Part shown: positions 47,656 through 56,110 of the stretch, piece after piece
Numbering within the stretch: position 1 is the first letter of the stretch
Layout: the number at the start of each line of letters is the position of its first letter
NCBI GenBank assembly: GCA_002839825.1
Contig: PGYU01000022.1
Coordinates: 1-64,000, forward strand
Direction of reading: 5' to 3'
From: Ignavibacteriae bacterium HGW-Ignavibacteriae-1
GTDB lineage: Bacteria > Bacteroidota > Ignavibacteria > Kapaibacteriales > UBA2268
Length of the DNA: 64,000 nucleotides
The notes under the pieces: model-generated
What the model was told of the DNA's origin: nothing
Database searches by the model: none
Seen by the model: only the letters and a program-made list of their open reading frames with translations
Position numbers and translations under genes: made by a program

Positions 47656-47797
47656 GGACAAAATTACATAAACTTTTGAAATAATGCAAAAAAAGTTTTT
47701 TTCTTATCTATCCAAATTCTTTTGTAATTTTGAATTATATGTAATTTAGTTTTTTGAAAGATTCAAAAACAAATTTTAACTTTTCATAAGGAGTGCT

Positions 47798-48496
47798 ATG
47801 AAAAAGTCCTATTTTACCGTGTTGTCACTAATTTTTGCTTTGATTCTCATTTCTTGTAATAAGCAAGATAAGGAAGCAGAAAATGCAGAAAACAAAGACA
47901 CTTTGCAAACTGTCGAGAAGGTTGAGATATTAACGCCTGGTGACGCTCTCGCTGAACTCAAAGCCGGAAATCGGAGATTTCTGTCAGAAAAGCTGATTAA
48001 TACTAATTATAGCGAAAATATTGAAGAAACTAAATCCGGTCAAAAGCCACATTCGGCTATTCTGAGTTGCATGGATTCGCGTGTACCACCGGAAATCATA
48101 TTCGACCAAGGGATTGGGAACATTTTTGCTATTCGGAATGCAGGCAATGTCGAAGACGAAAACATTCTCGGTAGCATGGAATATGCTGTTGACCATGCAG
48201 GCGCCAAACTAATTGTCGTGATGGGTCACAGTAGTTGCGGAGCAGTTACAGGTGCCATTCATAATGTGAAATTGGGTAATTTGACTCAATTGTTAGCACA
48301 AATCAAACCTGCAATCAAAAGTGATTTGAGCCATTCTGATGTTATCAACGAAACTGCTAAAAACAATGTCAAAATGACTATCGAAGATATTTTGGCGAAA
48401 AGTGCTGTAATAAGCGAGTTACTCCATGAGAAGAAAATCGCAATAGTTGGTGCATTTTATGATATTGCAACCGGCGAAGTACAATTCATGGAATAG
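47798..48496 (+). CDS. Beta-class carbonic anhydrase, predicted lipoprotein
   Basis: 232 residues. Zinc ligands C91, H144 and C147, plus the catalytic pair D93/R95 (CMDSR ... HSSCG), mark a beta-carbonic anhydrase that interconverts CO2 and bicarbonate. The N-terminus is a lipoprotein signal with lipobox ILISC (Cys20), so it should be anchored outside the inner membrane; most beta-class enzymes are cytoplasmic. An AAGGAG site precedes the start. Convergent with the histidine kinase gene, 9 bp apart. Confidence 0.9.
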   Translation: MKKSYFTVLSLIFALILISCNKQDKEAENAENKDTLQTVEKVEILTPGDALAELKAGNRRFLSEKLINTNYSENIEETKSGQKPHSAILSCMDSRVPPEIIFDQGIGNIFAIRNAGNVEDENILGSMEYAVDHAGAKLIVVMGHSSCGAVTGAIHNVKLGNLTQLLAQIKPAIKSDLSHSDVINETAKNNVKMTIEDILAKSAVISELLHEKKIAIVGAFYDIATGEVQFME

Positions 48497-48505
48497 TATT
48501 TATTT

Positions 48506-49408
48506 TTAATCACTGACAGGTATTTCAATTTTTATCAAAGTACCATGACCAATTTTGGAATCAATCCAAAATCTGCCATTATGCCTTTTGGTTAAGTGGT
48601 ATGCTTTGGTCAATCCAAATCCTCCACCTTTGGTTTGGATGTGAAGTACGTTATCTGCTCGATAGCCAAAATCTACAACTAAGTCAATCTCCTCTTCGGG
48701 GATTCCGATTCCGGAGTCCTCGACTTCAATTGTAAGATTGGTTCCGTCGTTGATTAAGTGCGCTCTTATTTTGCCACCCGGCTCTGTATATTTTCGTGCA
48801 TTTGCTATCAAATCGCGAAAGACATCTTGCATTATAGGAGGCATCAGAATTATTTCTTCATCCGAACTTTGGATTTTTAAATCAACAAGATATGAGTTTT
48901 CGTCATGCTCATCAGCAGAGTAAACAATTTTGTAACGACCTTTGCTATTTTTTTCAATCGCGGCAAAGACATCAGAAAAATTTCTCTTTAGCTGTGCGAT
49001 ACCATGTTCGAACCACTTTTCTTCAGAATCAATTCTATTCAAAATTTCTGTTATCCTTATTTTCAATATGCTAAAAATTGAACGTAGATTATCACGAGCA
49101 ATTTCAAATATTGGAAGTTTGTCAGATGGAAGCTGTTTGGCAAATTTATCAAGATGAAGATTATTTTGTGATATGAAATCATCTATCAAATAAAAGCGCT
49201 TCATACGTGCTTTTTCTGAATACATATCCTTAGCAAATGATTGATTTAGGTCAAGAGCTTCATTCAGTTCATTGTCGAAGAAAGTGTTAATCTGCAAAAA
49301 GTATAATTCGCTTACAATGATGTTAATAATATTCATCAAACTATGCATATCCACAATCGTTTGTTGTGTTTTGTCTAACACAATCGGATGTAAAATTTCC
49401 TTTTTCAT
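48506..49408 (-). CDS. Cytoplasmic sensor histidine kinase
   Basis: 300 residues from the ATG at 49408 (AAAGGGAAAT site); an in-frame start at 49459 adds a hydrophobic leader without a ribosome site. No transmembrane helix or recognised sensor domain. A possible phospho-acceptor lies in VDMHSLMNIINIIV. The C-terminal ATPase domain has the N box (LIANARKYTEPGG), G1 (EDSGIGIPEEE) and G2 (GGGFGLTKAY). Divergent from a receiver-SpoIIE phosphatase gene 163 bp away, the likely partner. Confidence 0.85.
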   Translation of the reverse strand: MKKEILHPIVLDKTQQTIVDMHSLMNIINIIVSELYFLQINTFFDNELNEALDLNQSFAKDMYSEKARMKRFYLIDDFISQNNLHLDKFAKQLPSDKLPIFEIARDNLRSIFSILKIRITEILNRIDSEEKWFEHGIAQLKRNFSDVFAAIEKNSKGRYKIVYSADEHDENSYLVDLKIQSSDEEIILMPPIMQDVFRDLIANARKYTEPGGKIRAHLINDGTNLTIEVEDSGIGIPEEEIDLVVDFGYRADNVLHIQTKGGGFGLTKAYHLTKRHNGRFWIDSKIGHGTLIKIEIPVSD

Positions 49409-49571
49409 ATTTCCCTTTTTAAAGAATAAACAAACATAAGCAATTTTTAATGAAAGCAAACGAACCCTATTATTTTTATTTCAGAAATTTGAAATCGTCA
49501 AATTTTGACCTTGAAAATCACTAACAATTTTTTAGTATGCGACAAATTCTTTACTTTGGAGTATAAAGGAG

Positions 49572-50753
49572 ATGTCAATGTCGGATAAATATAAGAATAC
49601 TAAAAAACCGTTGATTTTGATTGTGGATGATGTTGTAAGAAATTTGCAAATCATTGGCAATCATTTGATTGAAACCGGCTATGATATATCGCTGGCTATG
49701 ACAGGTGAGCAAGCTCTAACAACGGCAAAGTTAATCAAACCCGATCTGATTTTACTTGATATAATGATGCCGAATATGGATGGTTATGAAGTATGCCGTC
49801 AGCTAAAGCAAATGCCGGAAACAGCCGACGTTCCGGTGGTCTTTCTGACGGCGAAGAATGATATTGACGATATATTGAAAGGATTTGCAGTCGGTGGGAC
49901 TGATTACATCACCAAGCCATTTCACAAGCAGGAAATCAAGGCAAGAATCAAAAGCCAAATTGAGCTAAAACGCTCTCGCGACCAATTGAAAGCCTTTGCT
50001 GACGAAATCAATTTGTTGAACGATAAACTAAACTCGGACTTATCAATTGCTGCAGAGTATTTCCGCTCATTGCTTCCCGAAAAGATTGACAATAAGTCAA
50101 TTTCGACATATTGGCATTATGTCCCAACTCAAAAATTAGGTGGAGATGCTTTCGGGTATTTTATGCTCGATGACGAAAATTTTGTTTTTTACCTGTTCGA
50201 TGTTTGCGGGCATGGTATTGCTTCGGGGCTTTATTCAGTTTCCTTATTGAATATTCTTCGCTTCCGAAATCTACCAAATACGGATTTCCGTCAACCTAAA
50301 GATGTTTTTGCTTCCTTGAACAAAATTTTCCAGACCACATCTCATCATGGAATGTATTTCACGATTTGGTATGGCGTTTACAATATTCCTAAGCGCGAGT
50401 TGAATTATTCTGCCGCCGGACATCATCCATCAGTATTATTCAATTCTGATGACTCCTTTTCTAAGTTGGACGAGGGCAATTTTATTATTGGTGGTATGGA
50501 GGAATACAAATTCAAACAGGAGACTTTGAAGTTAGAACCGGAGAGCGAATTATTTGTGTTTTCCGATGGCACATTTGAAATTGTCAAGTCTGATGGCGCT
50601 CAATGGACAATTGATGATTTGATTCATTTCCTCGATACACGAAAAGATAAAAAGGCATCGGAGCTCAACAATTTGCATAATTACATTTTGGGAATGTATG
50701 GCGAAACCATCCAAAAGGACGATTTCACCATACTTAAAATCGTATTTCATTAG
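49572..50753 (+). CDS. Response regulator with SpoIIE-type PP2C phosphatase output
   Basis: 393 residues. Receiver domain at about 14-130 with acidic pair D19/D20, phospho-acceptor D63 (LLDIMMPNMDG) and the conserved KPF lysine. A short coiled linker leads to a SpoIIE/PP2C domain (about 185-393) with the metal-binding aspartates in FDVCGHGIASGL, SAAGHHP and VFSDGTFEI. RsbU-like regulators of this kind dephosphorylate an anti-anti-sigma factor. No such factor is nearby. An AAGGAG site precedes the start. Confidence 0.92.
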   Translation: MSMSDKYKNTKKPLILIVDDVVRNLQIIGNHLIETGYDISLAMTGEQALTTAKLIKPDLILLDIMMPNMDGYEVCRQLKQMPETADVPVVFLTAKNDIDDILKGFAVGGTDYITKPFHKQEIKARIKSQIELKRSRDQLKAFADEINLLNDKLNSDLSIAAEYFRSLLPEKIDNKSISTYWHYVPTQKLGGDAFGYFMLDDENFVFYLFDVCGHGIASGLYSVSLLNILRFRNLPNTDFRQPKDVFASLNKIFQTTSHHGMYFTIWYGVYNIPKRELNYSAAGHHPSVLFNSDDSFSKLDEGNFIIGGMEEYKFKQETLKLEPESELFVFSDGTFEIVKSDGAQWTIDDLIHFLDTRKDKKASELNNLHNYILGMYGETIQKDDFTILKIVFH

Positions 50754-50759
50754 CTTTGA

Positions 50760-51839
50760 TTATAAAAAAGGATAGTCCACGTAACCTTCGGCGCCACCAC
50801 CGTAAAAGGTTTTTTTGATAGGTTCATTCAAACGTGTATTCAATCTGAATCTTTCGGGCAAATCAGGATTGGCTAAGAACCACCTTGCAAAGGATATCAA
50901 ATTGGCTTTGCCCGATTCGACAAATTCGATTGCCGTTTTGCGATTGTGGTTATTATTCGAAATCAAAGTGCCTTTGTAAATTTTACGAAAATGAGCAGCA
51001 ACATTGGCAACGTAATTCGGCAATTTCTTTGCAGCTTCATCTGCTTCCATAAGTTGGATGTGTCCCAAATTGTAGTCATTCAATTTTTTGATGAGATAGC
51101 CGAATGTTTCGGTAGGATTTTCATCACTCATCGAATTTCCGATATTTGACGGAGATAGTTTGATACCGATTCGCTGTGAATCCATAACTTCGGCAATGGC
51201 TTCAATAATTTCAATTACAAATCTCGCTCTGTTTTCTACAGAACCTCCATATTCGTCACTTCGTTGATTCGACCCTGAGCATAAAAATTGGTCAGGCAGA
51301 TAACCAAAAGCACCGTGAATTTCAATTCCGTCAAATCCTGCTTCCATAGCATTTTTAGCAGCCGTTTTGTAATCGTTGATTACACTTTTGATTTCATCAC
51401 GACTCATTTCTTGCGGCTCCGAGAATTCTTTCCATCCTTCATTTGTATAGGTTTTGCCAATTGCCGCAATTGCGGAAGGAGCGGGCGGTTTCATGCCACC
51501 ATGAAAATCAGAATGGGAGATTCGCCCTGTATGCCATAATTGCATAGAGATATTGCCGCCTTTCTTATGGACAGCCTTAACAATCTTTGCCCAAGACGTG
51601 ATTTGCTCTTCCGTGTAAATTCCCGGACACCACAAATATCCGGAACTTTTGGGCGAAATTTCTGTACCCTCGGTGATTATCAATCCCGCCGAAGCACGTT
51701 GAGTGTAATACAAAGAAGCCAATTCGTGCGGTACACCTCTTTCAAATGAACGACTGCGTGTCATTGCCGCCATGACAAGTCTGTTTTTTAGTTCCATTCC
51801 ACCATATTTGTACGATTCAAATAGCATATTTTCCGTCAT
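50760..51839 (-). CDS. Old Yellow Enzyme family NADH:flavin oxidoreductase (alkene reductase)
   Basis: 359 residues. FMN-binding TIM barrel with NRLVMAAMTRSRS near the N-terminus, QLWHTGRISH, the catalytic region GIEIHGAFGYLPDQFL, and RSDEYGGSVENRARF. Length and the NemA-type motifs fit ene-reductases that reduce activated C=C bonds or nitro compounds with NAD(P)H. A terminator lies between it and the marR-yceI pair upstream, so it is probably transcribed on its own. Confidence 0.93.
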   Translation of the reverse strand: MTENMLFESYKYGGMELKNRLVMAAMTRSRSFERGVPHELASLYYTQRASAGLIITEGTEISPKSSGYLWCPGIYTEEQITSWAKIVKAVHKKGGNISMQLWHTGRISHSDFHGGMKPPAPSAIAAIGKTYTNEGWKEFSEPQEMSRDEIKSVINDYKTAAKNAMEAGFDGIEIHGAFGYLPDQFLCSGSNQRSDEYGGSVENRARFVIEIIEAIAEVMDSQRIGIKLSPSNIGNSMSDENPTETFGYLIKKLNDYNLGHIQLMEADEAAKKLPNYVANVAAHFRKIYKGTLISNNNHNRKTAIEFVESGKANLISFARWFLANPDLPERFRLNTRLNEPIKKTFYGGGAEGYVDYPFL

Positions 51840-51892
51840 TTTTCCTCCGATTAAATTATATATTTATAAACACTTAAGCGATGTATTTGTTT

Positions 51893-51930
51893 TAATAAAA
51901 ATGGAGCATCAGTCATATGTTGATGCTCCA
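51893..51930 (-). terminator. Rho-independent terminator of the marR-yceI operon
   Basis: A 10-bp stem TGGAGCATCA/TGATGCTCCA (51902-51911 with 51921-51930). On the minus strand it is followed by TTTTTATT. It starts 35 bp after the yceI stop. Confidence 0.8.
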
Positions 51931-51965
51931 ATATTTTAGAAATTGAAGTTACATGTAAGTTATTC

Positions 51966-52574
51966 TTAGTTTGCTATACCTTTCAAATTCAACTCAAATT
52001 TGATGTCGTCGTAAATCATCGAGTCGCCTAAACCGCTGAACATACTGCCCGAGTTATATTTTATATCCCATCTTGTGCGGTCTATCGTAAATTCTGCGTT
52101 TGCAGAAAAAGTTCTTTCATCAAAATTGATTTTTGCAGGGAATCGAATTTCGTTCGTGATCCCCTTGATAATCAATTTGCCTGTCACCCAATAATTGTAA
52201 TTTTCTCCGGGCTTCGGGTTGTATGGTGTAATTTTTTCCAACATAAATGTTGCCAATTTGAAATTATCAACATTGAAGAAATCTTCTGATTTCAAGTGTC
52301 CCAAAAGTTTGGCATTTGTTTCAGCATCTTTCAAATCGTCAATTTTTATCGTTGTCATATCAATGCGAAATTCTCCACGTGTTTGGTTATCGTTGCGTAT
52401 CAAGTGACCTTGTTCAAGTTTGATAGTTCCCCAATGTTTGCCTATGACTTTTTCCCCAATCCATTTGATTGAACTGGATTTCGTGTCCAAAGTATATTTT
52501 TGTGCCTGCATAGCAGTAGCTGTAAACATCAGAAAAGCTCCGATGATAATGGTAAGTGCTGTTTGCGTAAACAT
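51966..52574 (-). CDS. YceI-family periplasmic protein
   Basis: 202 residues. Signal peptide MFTQTALTIIIGAFLMFTATAMQ, then a lipocalin-like YceI fold: YTLDTKSSSIKWIGEKV, GEFRIDMTTIKIDDLKD, HLKSEDFFNVDNF, and FTIDRTRWDIKYNSGSMF. These proteins bind long isoprenoid-type lipids in the periplasm. It lies 31 bp after a MarR-family gene on the same strand. Confidence 0.92.
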   Translation of the reverse strand: MFTQTALTIIIGAFLMFTATAMQAQKYTLDTKSSSIKWIGEKVIGKHWGTIKLEQGHLIRNDNQTRGEFRIDMTTIKIDDLKDAETNAKLLGHLKSEDFFNVDNFKLATFMLEKITPYNPKPGENYNYWVTGKLIIKGITNEIRFPAKINFDERTFSANAEFTIDRTRWDIKYNSGSMFSGLGDSMIYDDIKFELNLKGIAN

Positions 52575-52605
52575 AATTACGTTCCTAAAATTTATAATAA
52601 AAAAT

Positions 52606-53055
52606 TTAATTTCTTAATTTGTCTAATAATTCATTGACGATTTTGGCTTCCTCATGGGTAAGCACTTTGAGCGATTCGTTTTGATTGTCAAATACCTCGT
52701 CTAATTGTTTGAGCACTTCGAGCCCCATTTTGCTGATGAAAACATCGCATTGGCGTCTGTCCTCTTCGCATTGGATACGCTCGATTAAGCCTTTGATTCT
52801 CAGTTTTTCGACTAATCGCGATGCATTGGACATCTTGTCCATCATCCTATCCTGAAGCAAAGTAATTGATGCAGGATTGGGATGCTGTCCTCGTAAAATT
52901 CTGAGTATATTGTATTGTTGGGGCGAAATACCTAATGGTTTCAACATTCGTGTATTTTGCAATTCTACCCAATGAGCAGTATAAATGATGTTCAAAACCA
53001 TCTTGTGGTGCTCGCTTTTGAACTTATTTTGCTTTATTTCGTCTTCTAATTTCAT
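52606..53055 (-). CDS. MarR-family transcriptional regulator
   Basis: 149 residues from the ATG at 53055 (MKLEDEIKQNKF), the usual start pattern of this Bacteroidota group; an in-frame ATG at 53085 would add ten residues. Winged helix with PQQYNILRILRGQ, the recognition region RMMDKMSNASRLVEKL, and the wing ERIQCEEDRRQCDVFI. Directly followed by yceI, a recurrent pair in Bacteroidota, so it likely controls yceI and itself; its ligand is unknown. Confidence 0.9.
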   Translation of the reverse strand: MKLEDEIKQNKFKSEHHKMVLNIIYTAHWVELQNTRMLKPLGISPQQYNILRILRGQHPNPASITLLQDRMMDKMSNASRLVEKLRIKGLIERIQCEEDRRQCDVFISKMGLEVLKQLDEVFDNQNESLKVLTHEEAKIVNELLDKLRN

Positions 53056-53244
53056 AGGTGCTTTTATATTTATATGTAACAACATCTAATGTATTAACGT
53101 GCAATATTTTTCCTTATTGTAAGGGTATAAAAATATTTGTGATTTTTTTTTGGGGGAATAGAATGTATGTGTTTAATGTGAAGATGAAAATGCCTCAAAA
53201 AGCATATATTGCATTGTTTTGTCGTACATATTCAAGAATTTTAA

Positions 53245-54018
53245 ATGCTGCCTAAAAGTTCACAAAAAGCATATCTCAAGAAGCGAACTAAGAAATTACT
53301 TCGCAGCTATCACCTTTTTAACGAATTCGAGAATCCCCAAGATTTGCATAAAATGCGTCTTGAAATGAAGAAAATCTCTTCATTTGTGCTGTTTTTGACT
53401 CTGATTAACAAAAACTCCAAATGGAACAAGCAACTCAAAGCCTTTCGCCCGGTATTCAAAAAAGCCGGTTTAGTTAGAATGGCTCAACTCAATCTGAATC
53501 TTGCCGAAAAATACCAACTTGCAGACTTAGAAATAATCGAGATGCAAAACGCCGTATTAGACAATCATCTGATGGAATTCAGGATGAAATACTATGACAA
53601 TACCGAAAAACTGAGCCGCTCTTTGAAGAAAATCAGCCGCGAAATTTCCCGAATTAAAGAAAAAGACATCAAGAGCTTTTACAAATATCAAGTGAATGTG
53701 TTGGCTGAACTTTTAAATTCATCTGAAATCGAAAGACATCTCCACGAATGCCGTAAAAGAATCAAAAATCTGATATATACTTATCGCTTCATGCCCTCAA
53801 AACTCAAGGACAAAGTCTATCTGAATGATGAATATCTCGATGAAATTCAAGAGCAAATTGGTGAATGGCACGACCTTGACGAGACTATATTGCTTTTCGA
53901 GAAAAATGATACGAAGTTCGCCACCGATTTAGCATTACTGCGCATTCACAGCGAAATAAAATTGGAAGAAATTTTGCGAATTGTTAAGCATTTCAAAAGC
54001 AAAGTCAAAGCAAAATAA
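53245..54018 (+). CDS. CHAD-domain protein
   Basis: 257 residues, all helical and rich in Lys, Arg and His. Two halves each carry a CHAD signature: LHKMRLEMKKIS (about residues 35-46) and LHECRKRIKNLIYTYRF near 170. CHAD domains bind polyphosphate and are often found with polyphosphate enzymes; none is adjacent. No signal peptide, so cytoplasmic. No clear ribosome site precedes the ATG. Confidence 0.85.
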   Translation: MLPKSSQKAYLKKRTKKLLRSYHLFNEFENPQDLHKMRLEMKKISSFVLFLTLINKNSKWNKQLKAFRPVFKKAGLVRMAQLNLNLAEKYQLADLEIIEMQNAVLDNHLMEFRMKYYDNTEKLSRSLKKISREISRIKEKDIKSFYKYQVNVLAELLNSSEIERHLHECRKRIKNLIYTYRFMPSKLKDKVYLNDEYLDEIQEQIGEWHDLDETILLFEKNDTKFATDLALLRIHSEIKLEEILRIVKHFKSKVKAK

Positions 54019-54022
54019 GCAC

Positions 54023-54084
54023 CAAGGGAACGCATCATACGGAAAAGTATGAAATGAAGCTTAGGAGTTGTTCGCGTCCCCTTG
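54023..54084. other. Structured element after the CHAD gene
   Basis: An 11-position stem with one A-C mismatch pairs CAAGGGAACGC (54023-54033) with GCGTCCCCTTG (54074-54084) and encloses a second hairpin CATAC-GGAAAA-GTATG (54036-54051). It begins 4 bp after the stop. No T run follows, so it is not a standard terminator. It could be a small RNA or a 3' stabilising structure. Confidence 0.5.
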
Positions 54085-54164
54085 ATAAATTATTGACTTA
54101 TGAATTTCCATTTTAGTTTATGAAATTAGATTTCCGCAATCTAAGTACTTACTTCAATCATTAG

Positions 54165-54237
54165 AGCGAAAGACGGGATTCGAACCCGCGACCTACGGCT
54201 TGGGAAGCCGTCGCTCTACCAACTGAGCTACTTTCGC
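54165..54237 (-). tRNA. tRNA-Gly (anticodon CCC)
   Basis: 73 nt. Acceptor stem GCGAAAG/CTTTCGC, D-arm AGCTCAGTTGGTAGAGC, anticodon stem ACGGC/GCCGT around loop TTCCCAA (anticodon CCC), T-arm GCGGGTTCGAATCCCGT, discriminator U as expected for glycine. CCA is not encoded. Confidence 0.95.
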
Positions 54238-54317
54238 AATATGTAAAATTAGCAAAAGTTCTGATAATAAAAAAATTATATTTTGAGAATTATCGCAGTG
54301 TCAATAATGGTAAATTC

Positions 54318-54383
54318 GCGACAATGTGTCATTGTTGCATTTCGTGCTGACAACTTGGCAATTAAATTGCGACATTTTGTCGC
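54318..54383 (+). promoter_or_regulatory. Two matching inverted repeats upstream of hsp20 genes
   Basis: GCGACA-ATG-TGTCAT (54318-54332) and GCGACA-TTT-TGTCGC (54369-54383) share the form GCGACA-N3-TGTC. They start 51 bp apart, close to five helical turns. Spaced paired sites upstream of a sigma-54-like promoter are typical of enhancer-binding activators. Regulation is inferred. Confidence 0.5.
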
Positions 54384-54414
54384 TCTTTTGTGACAAATAG
54401 GCGCTTTTTTGGTT

Positions 54415-54430
54415 TGGCACGCTTTTCGTA
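54415..54430 (+). promoter_or_regulatory. Candidate sigma-54 promoter for the hsp20 pair
   Basis: TTGGCACG at 54415-54421 matches the -24 box perfectly. The -12 box reads TCGT (54426-54429) where TTGC is expected, so this half is weak. The hsp20 ATG is about 60 bp further on. Confidence 0.4.
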
Positions 54431-54489
54431 ATTCATCTTTCGAATTTGAAAATGTTATTTCATAAATATTATACACAAGGAGTTTTAAA

Positions 54490-54918
54490 ATGGGATATTA
54501 CAGAATGAATCCTGCACGCGGCATCGAAGAATTTGTTAAACAATTTCAAGGGATTGCCGACTCAATCGAAAAAGGTATCACTGTCGAAACGGGCAATTTT
54601 AGCCCCAGACTTGATGTTACCGAAAATGATGCTAATTTTATCGTCCATATCGAATTGCCGGGTGTGGCTAAAAGCGATGTGAAAGTATCGGTCAACGACG
54701 AATATTTGATGACTATCGAGGGCGAAAAGAAACGCTCCGATGAATCGAATCTATTGCGTAGCGAACGCGTTTTCGGAGCATTTAAACGCAATTTACAATT
54801 ACCCGAGACCGCAGATGTCGAAAAAATCAAAGCGACTTACAACCAAGGCGTATTAGAATTGACAATTGACAAAAAAATACCAGAAACACCAAAACAATAT
54901 GAAGTTATTATTAATTAA
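54490..54918 (+). CDS. Small heat-shock protein (Hsp20/alpha-crystallin), copy 1
   Basis: 142 residues. The alpha-crystallin domain (about 38-130) has the usual start FSPRLDVTENDANFIVHIELPG, the VKVSVNDEYLMTIEGEK beta strands, and an AxGxL-type end (YNQGVLELTI). It holds unfolding proteins for refolding by ATP-driven chaperones. Ribosome site AAGGAG. Followed 21 bp later by a second hsp20. Confidence 0.95.
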   Translation: MGYYRMNPARGIEEFVKQFQGIADSIEKGITVETGNFSPRLDVTENDANFIVHIELPGVAKSDVKVSVNDEYLMTIEGEKKRSDESNLLRSERVFGAFKRNLQLPETADVEKIKATYNQGVLELTIDKKIPETPKQYEVIIN

Positions 54919-54939
54919 TCAATCAAAGGAGGTATTACC

Positions 54940-55407
54940 ATGACATACTTAAGATTAGACCCTTTCAAAGGGTTCGAGAAATTATCTCGCAGAATGGCAA
55001 ATATTGCCGATGAATTCGATAAAGGATTTTCAATCGAGTACGGTCCTTTCGCTCCAAGGATTGACATTAGCGAGGACGAAAACAATCTCTACTTTACAGC
55101 GGAATTACCCGGTGTGAAGAAAGAAGATGTGAAAGTAACCGTAAGCGACGACAAAATCATCTATTTCAAGGGTACGAAGAAAAGCCCGTATGCAAATGAA
55201 GAAGTTGTTGACGGCGAAGTTCAAAAGCCTGAGAGAACATATATAAGAGCCGAAAGGGCTTATGGTGACTTCACTCGTTCGTTTACTTTGCCCGACAATA
55301 TAAACAAGGACAGCATTTCGGCAAAGTATGATGATGGCATTTTGACTGTGACTTTGGCAAAAATTGAGCCTGTCAAACCAAAGCAAATCGAAGTTTCGAT
55401 TGATTAA
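54940..55407 (+). CDS. Small heat-shock protein (Hsp20/alpha-crystallin), copy 2
   Basis: 155 residues. Same N-terminal plan as copy 1 (MTYLRLDPFKGFEKL versus MGYYRMNPARGIEEF), then ISEDENNLYFTAELPG and YDDGILTVTL. It is longer in the loop between strands (KSPYANEEVVDGEVQKP). Tandem duplication followed by divergence is likely, and the two may form mixed oligomers. A strong AAAGGAGG site precedes the ATG. Confidence 0.95.
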   Translation: MTYLRLDPFKGFEKLSRRMANIADEFDKGFSIEYGPFAPRIDISEDENNLYFTAELPGVKKEDVKVTVSDDKIIYFKGTKKSPYANEEVVDGEVQKPERTYIRAERAYGDFTRSFTLPDNINKDSISAKYDDGILTVTLAKIEPVKPKQIEVSID

Positions 55408-55430
55408 GTAAAGTGGCTCTAAATAATAAT

Positions 55431-55466
55431 GGTAAGGTATGTGTTACATGCCTTGCCTTTTTTTTT
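55431..55466 (+). terminator. Rho-independent terminator of the hsp20 pair
   Basis: A 12-pair stem including two G-T pairs (55431-55442 with 55446-55457), GTT loop, then a run of nine T. Confidence 0.88.
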
Positions 55467-55581
55467 GATTTTAGCATCATATTTAAATTTAAATATCCTA
55501 AAAAATATTATATTCCAAACAAATCCGTGAATTTTTCGTTAAATATATAGAGATGTTAAATTGGGATATAGATATATAGAT

Positions 55582-55989
55582 ATGAATACAGAGACTCAAA
55601 TTATAGATTACGGTTCAATTAGCATAAGCCCCGACATGAATTCAATTTATGCTTGGATAGAATCGCACGGATTTAAACAAGCAGAATTCAAGAAAGGTCG
55701 AGATTATATTTCCACATATTGGGGCGCTCGCACAATTGTCTTCAAGCTAATCGAAAGAGAAAATTACCGAACTTATTATATAATCGGACCAAAAGGCTCA
55801 CTCATTGCTCTTGAGATTGCGATTGAAGACAACAAAATCCTATATGATTTTTATAGCCCAATCTGGTTATTCGGCATTTGGACTATTAAGCTGAAATTAA
55901 AGCCCGATGCACCGTGGTATGCAAGTTACCTAAGCGTAGGGTACAAGATACAAGAGAAATTCGAGAAAAGATTCAATATGTTGCTCTAA
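55582..55989 (+). CDS. Unknown small protein
   Basis: 135 residues from the ATG at 55582; an in-frame TTG at 55561 is a weaker start. No signal peptide or membrane segment. Mixed alpha/beta composition with aromatic-rich strands (DYISTYWGARTIVFKL, ILYDFYSPIWLFGIW). I do not recognise a family. It lies alone between the hsp20 terminator and an inverted-repeat element. Confidence 0.6.
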   Translation: MNTETQIIDYGSISISPDMNSIYAWIESHGFKQAEFKKGRDYISTYWGARTIVFKLIERENYRTYYIIGPKGSLIALEIAIEDNKILYDFYSPIWLFGIWTIKLKLKPDAPWYASYLSVGYKIQEKFEKRFNMLL

Positions 55990-55992
55990 TTG

Positions 55993-56096
55993 CTGTCCCG
56001 TCAGTTGTTCCATAGTTAGTGAATCCTCATTTGTTACAACTGACACTATAATACAGTTTCATCAATATACATTAGTTGTAACAACTGACGGAACAG
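55993..56096. repeat. Inverted repeat with CGTCAGTTGTT arms
   Basis: Arms at 55993-56009 and 56080-56096 match with one mismatch over 17 nt (CTGTCCCGTCAGTTGTT versus AACAACTGACGGAACAG). An internal TTGTTACAACTGACA copy sits at 56031. Related TTTGTTGCAACTGACGA and CGACACTTGTTACAACTTATG pieces occur near 19140 and 37970, so this is a dispersed family. Confidence 0.75.
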
Positions 56097-56110
56097 AGCG
56101 ATTTAGACAG

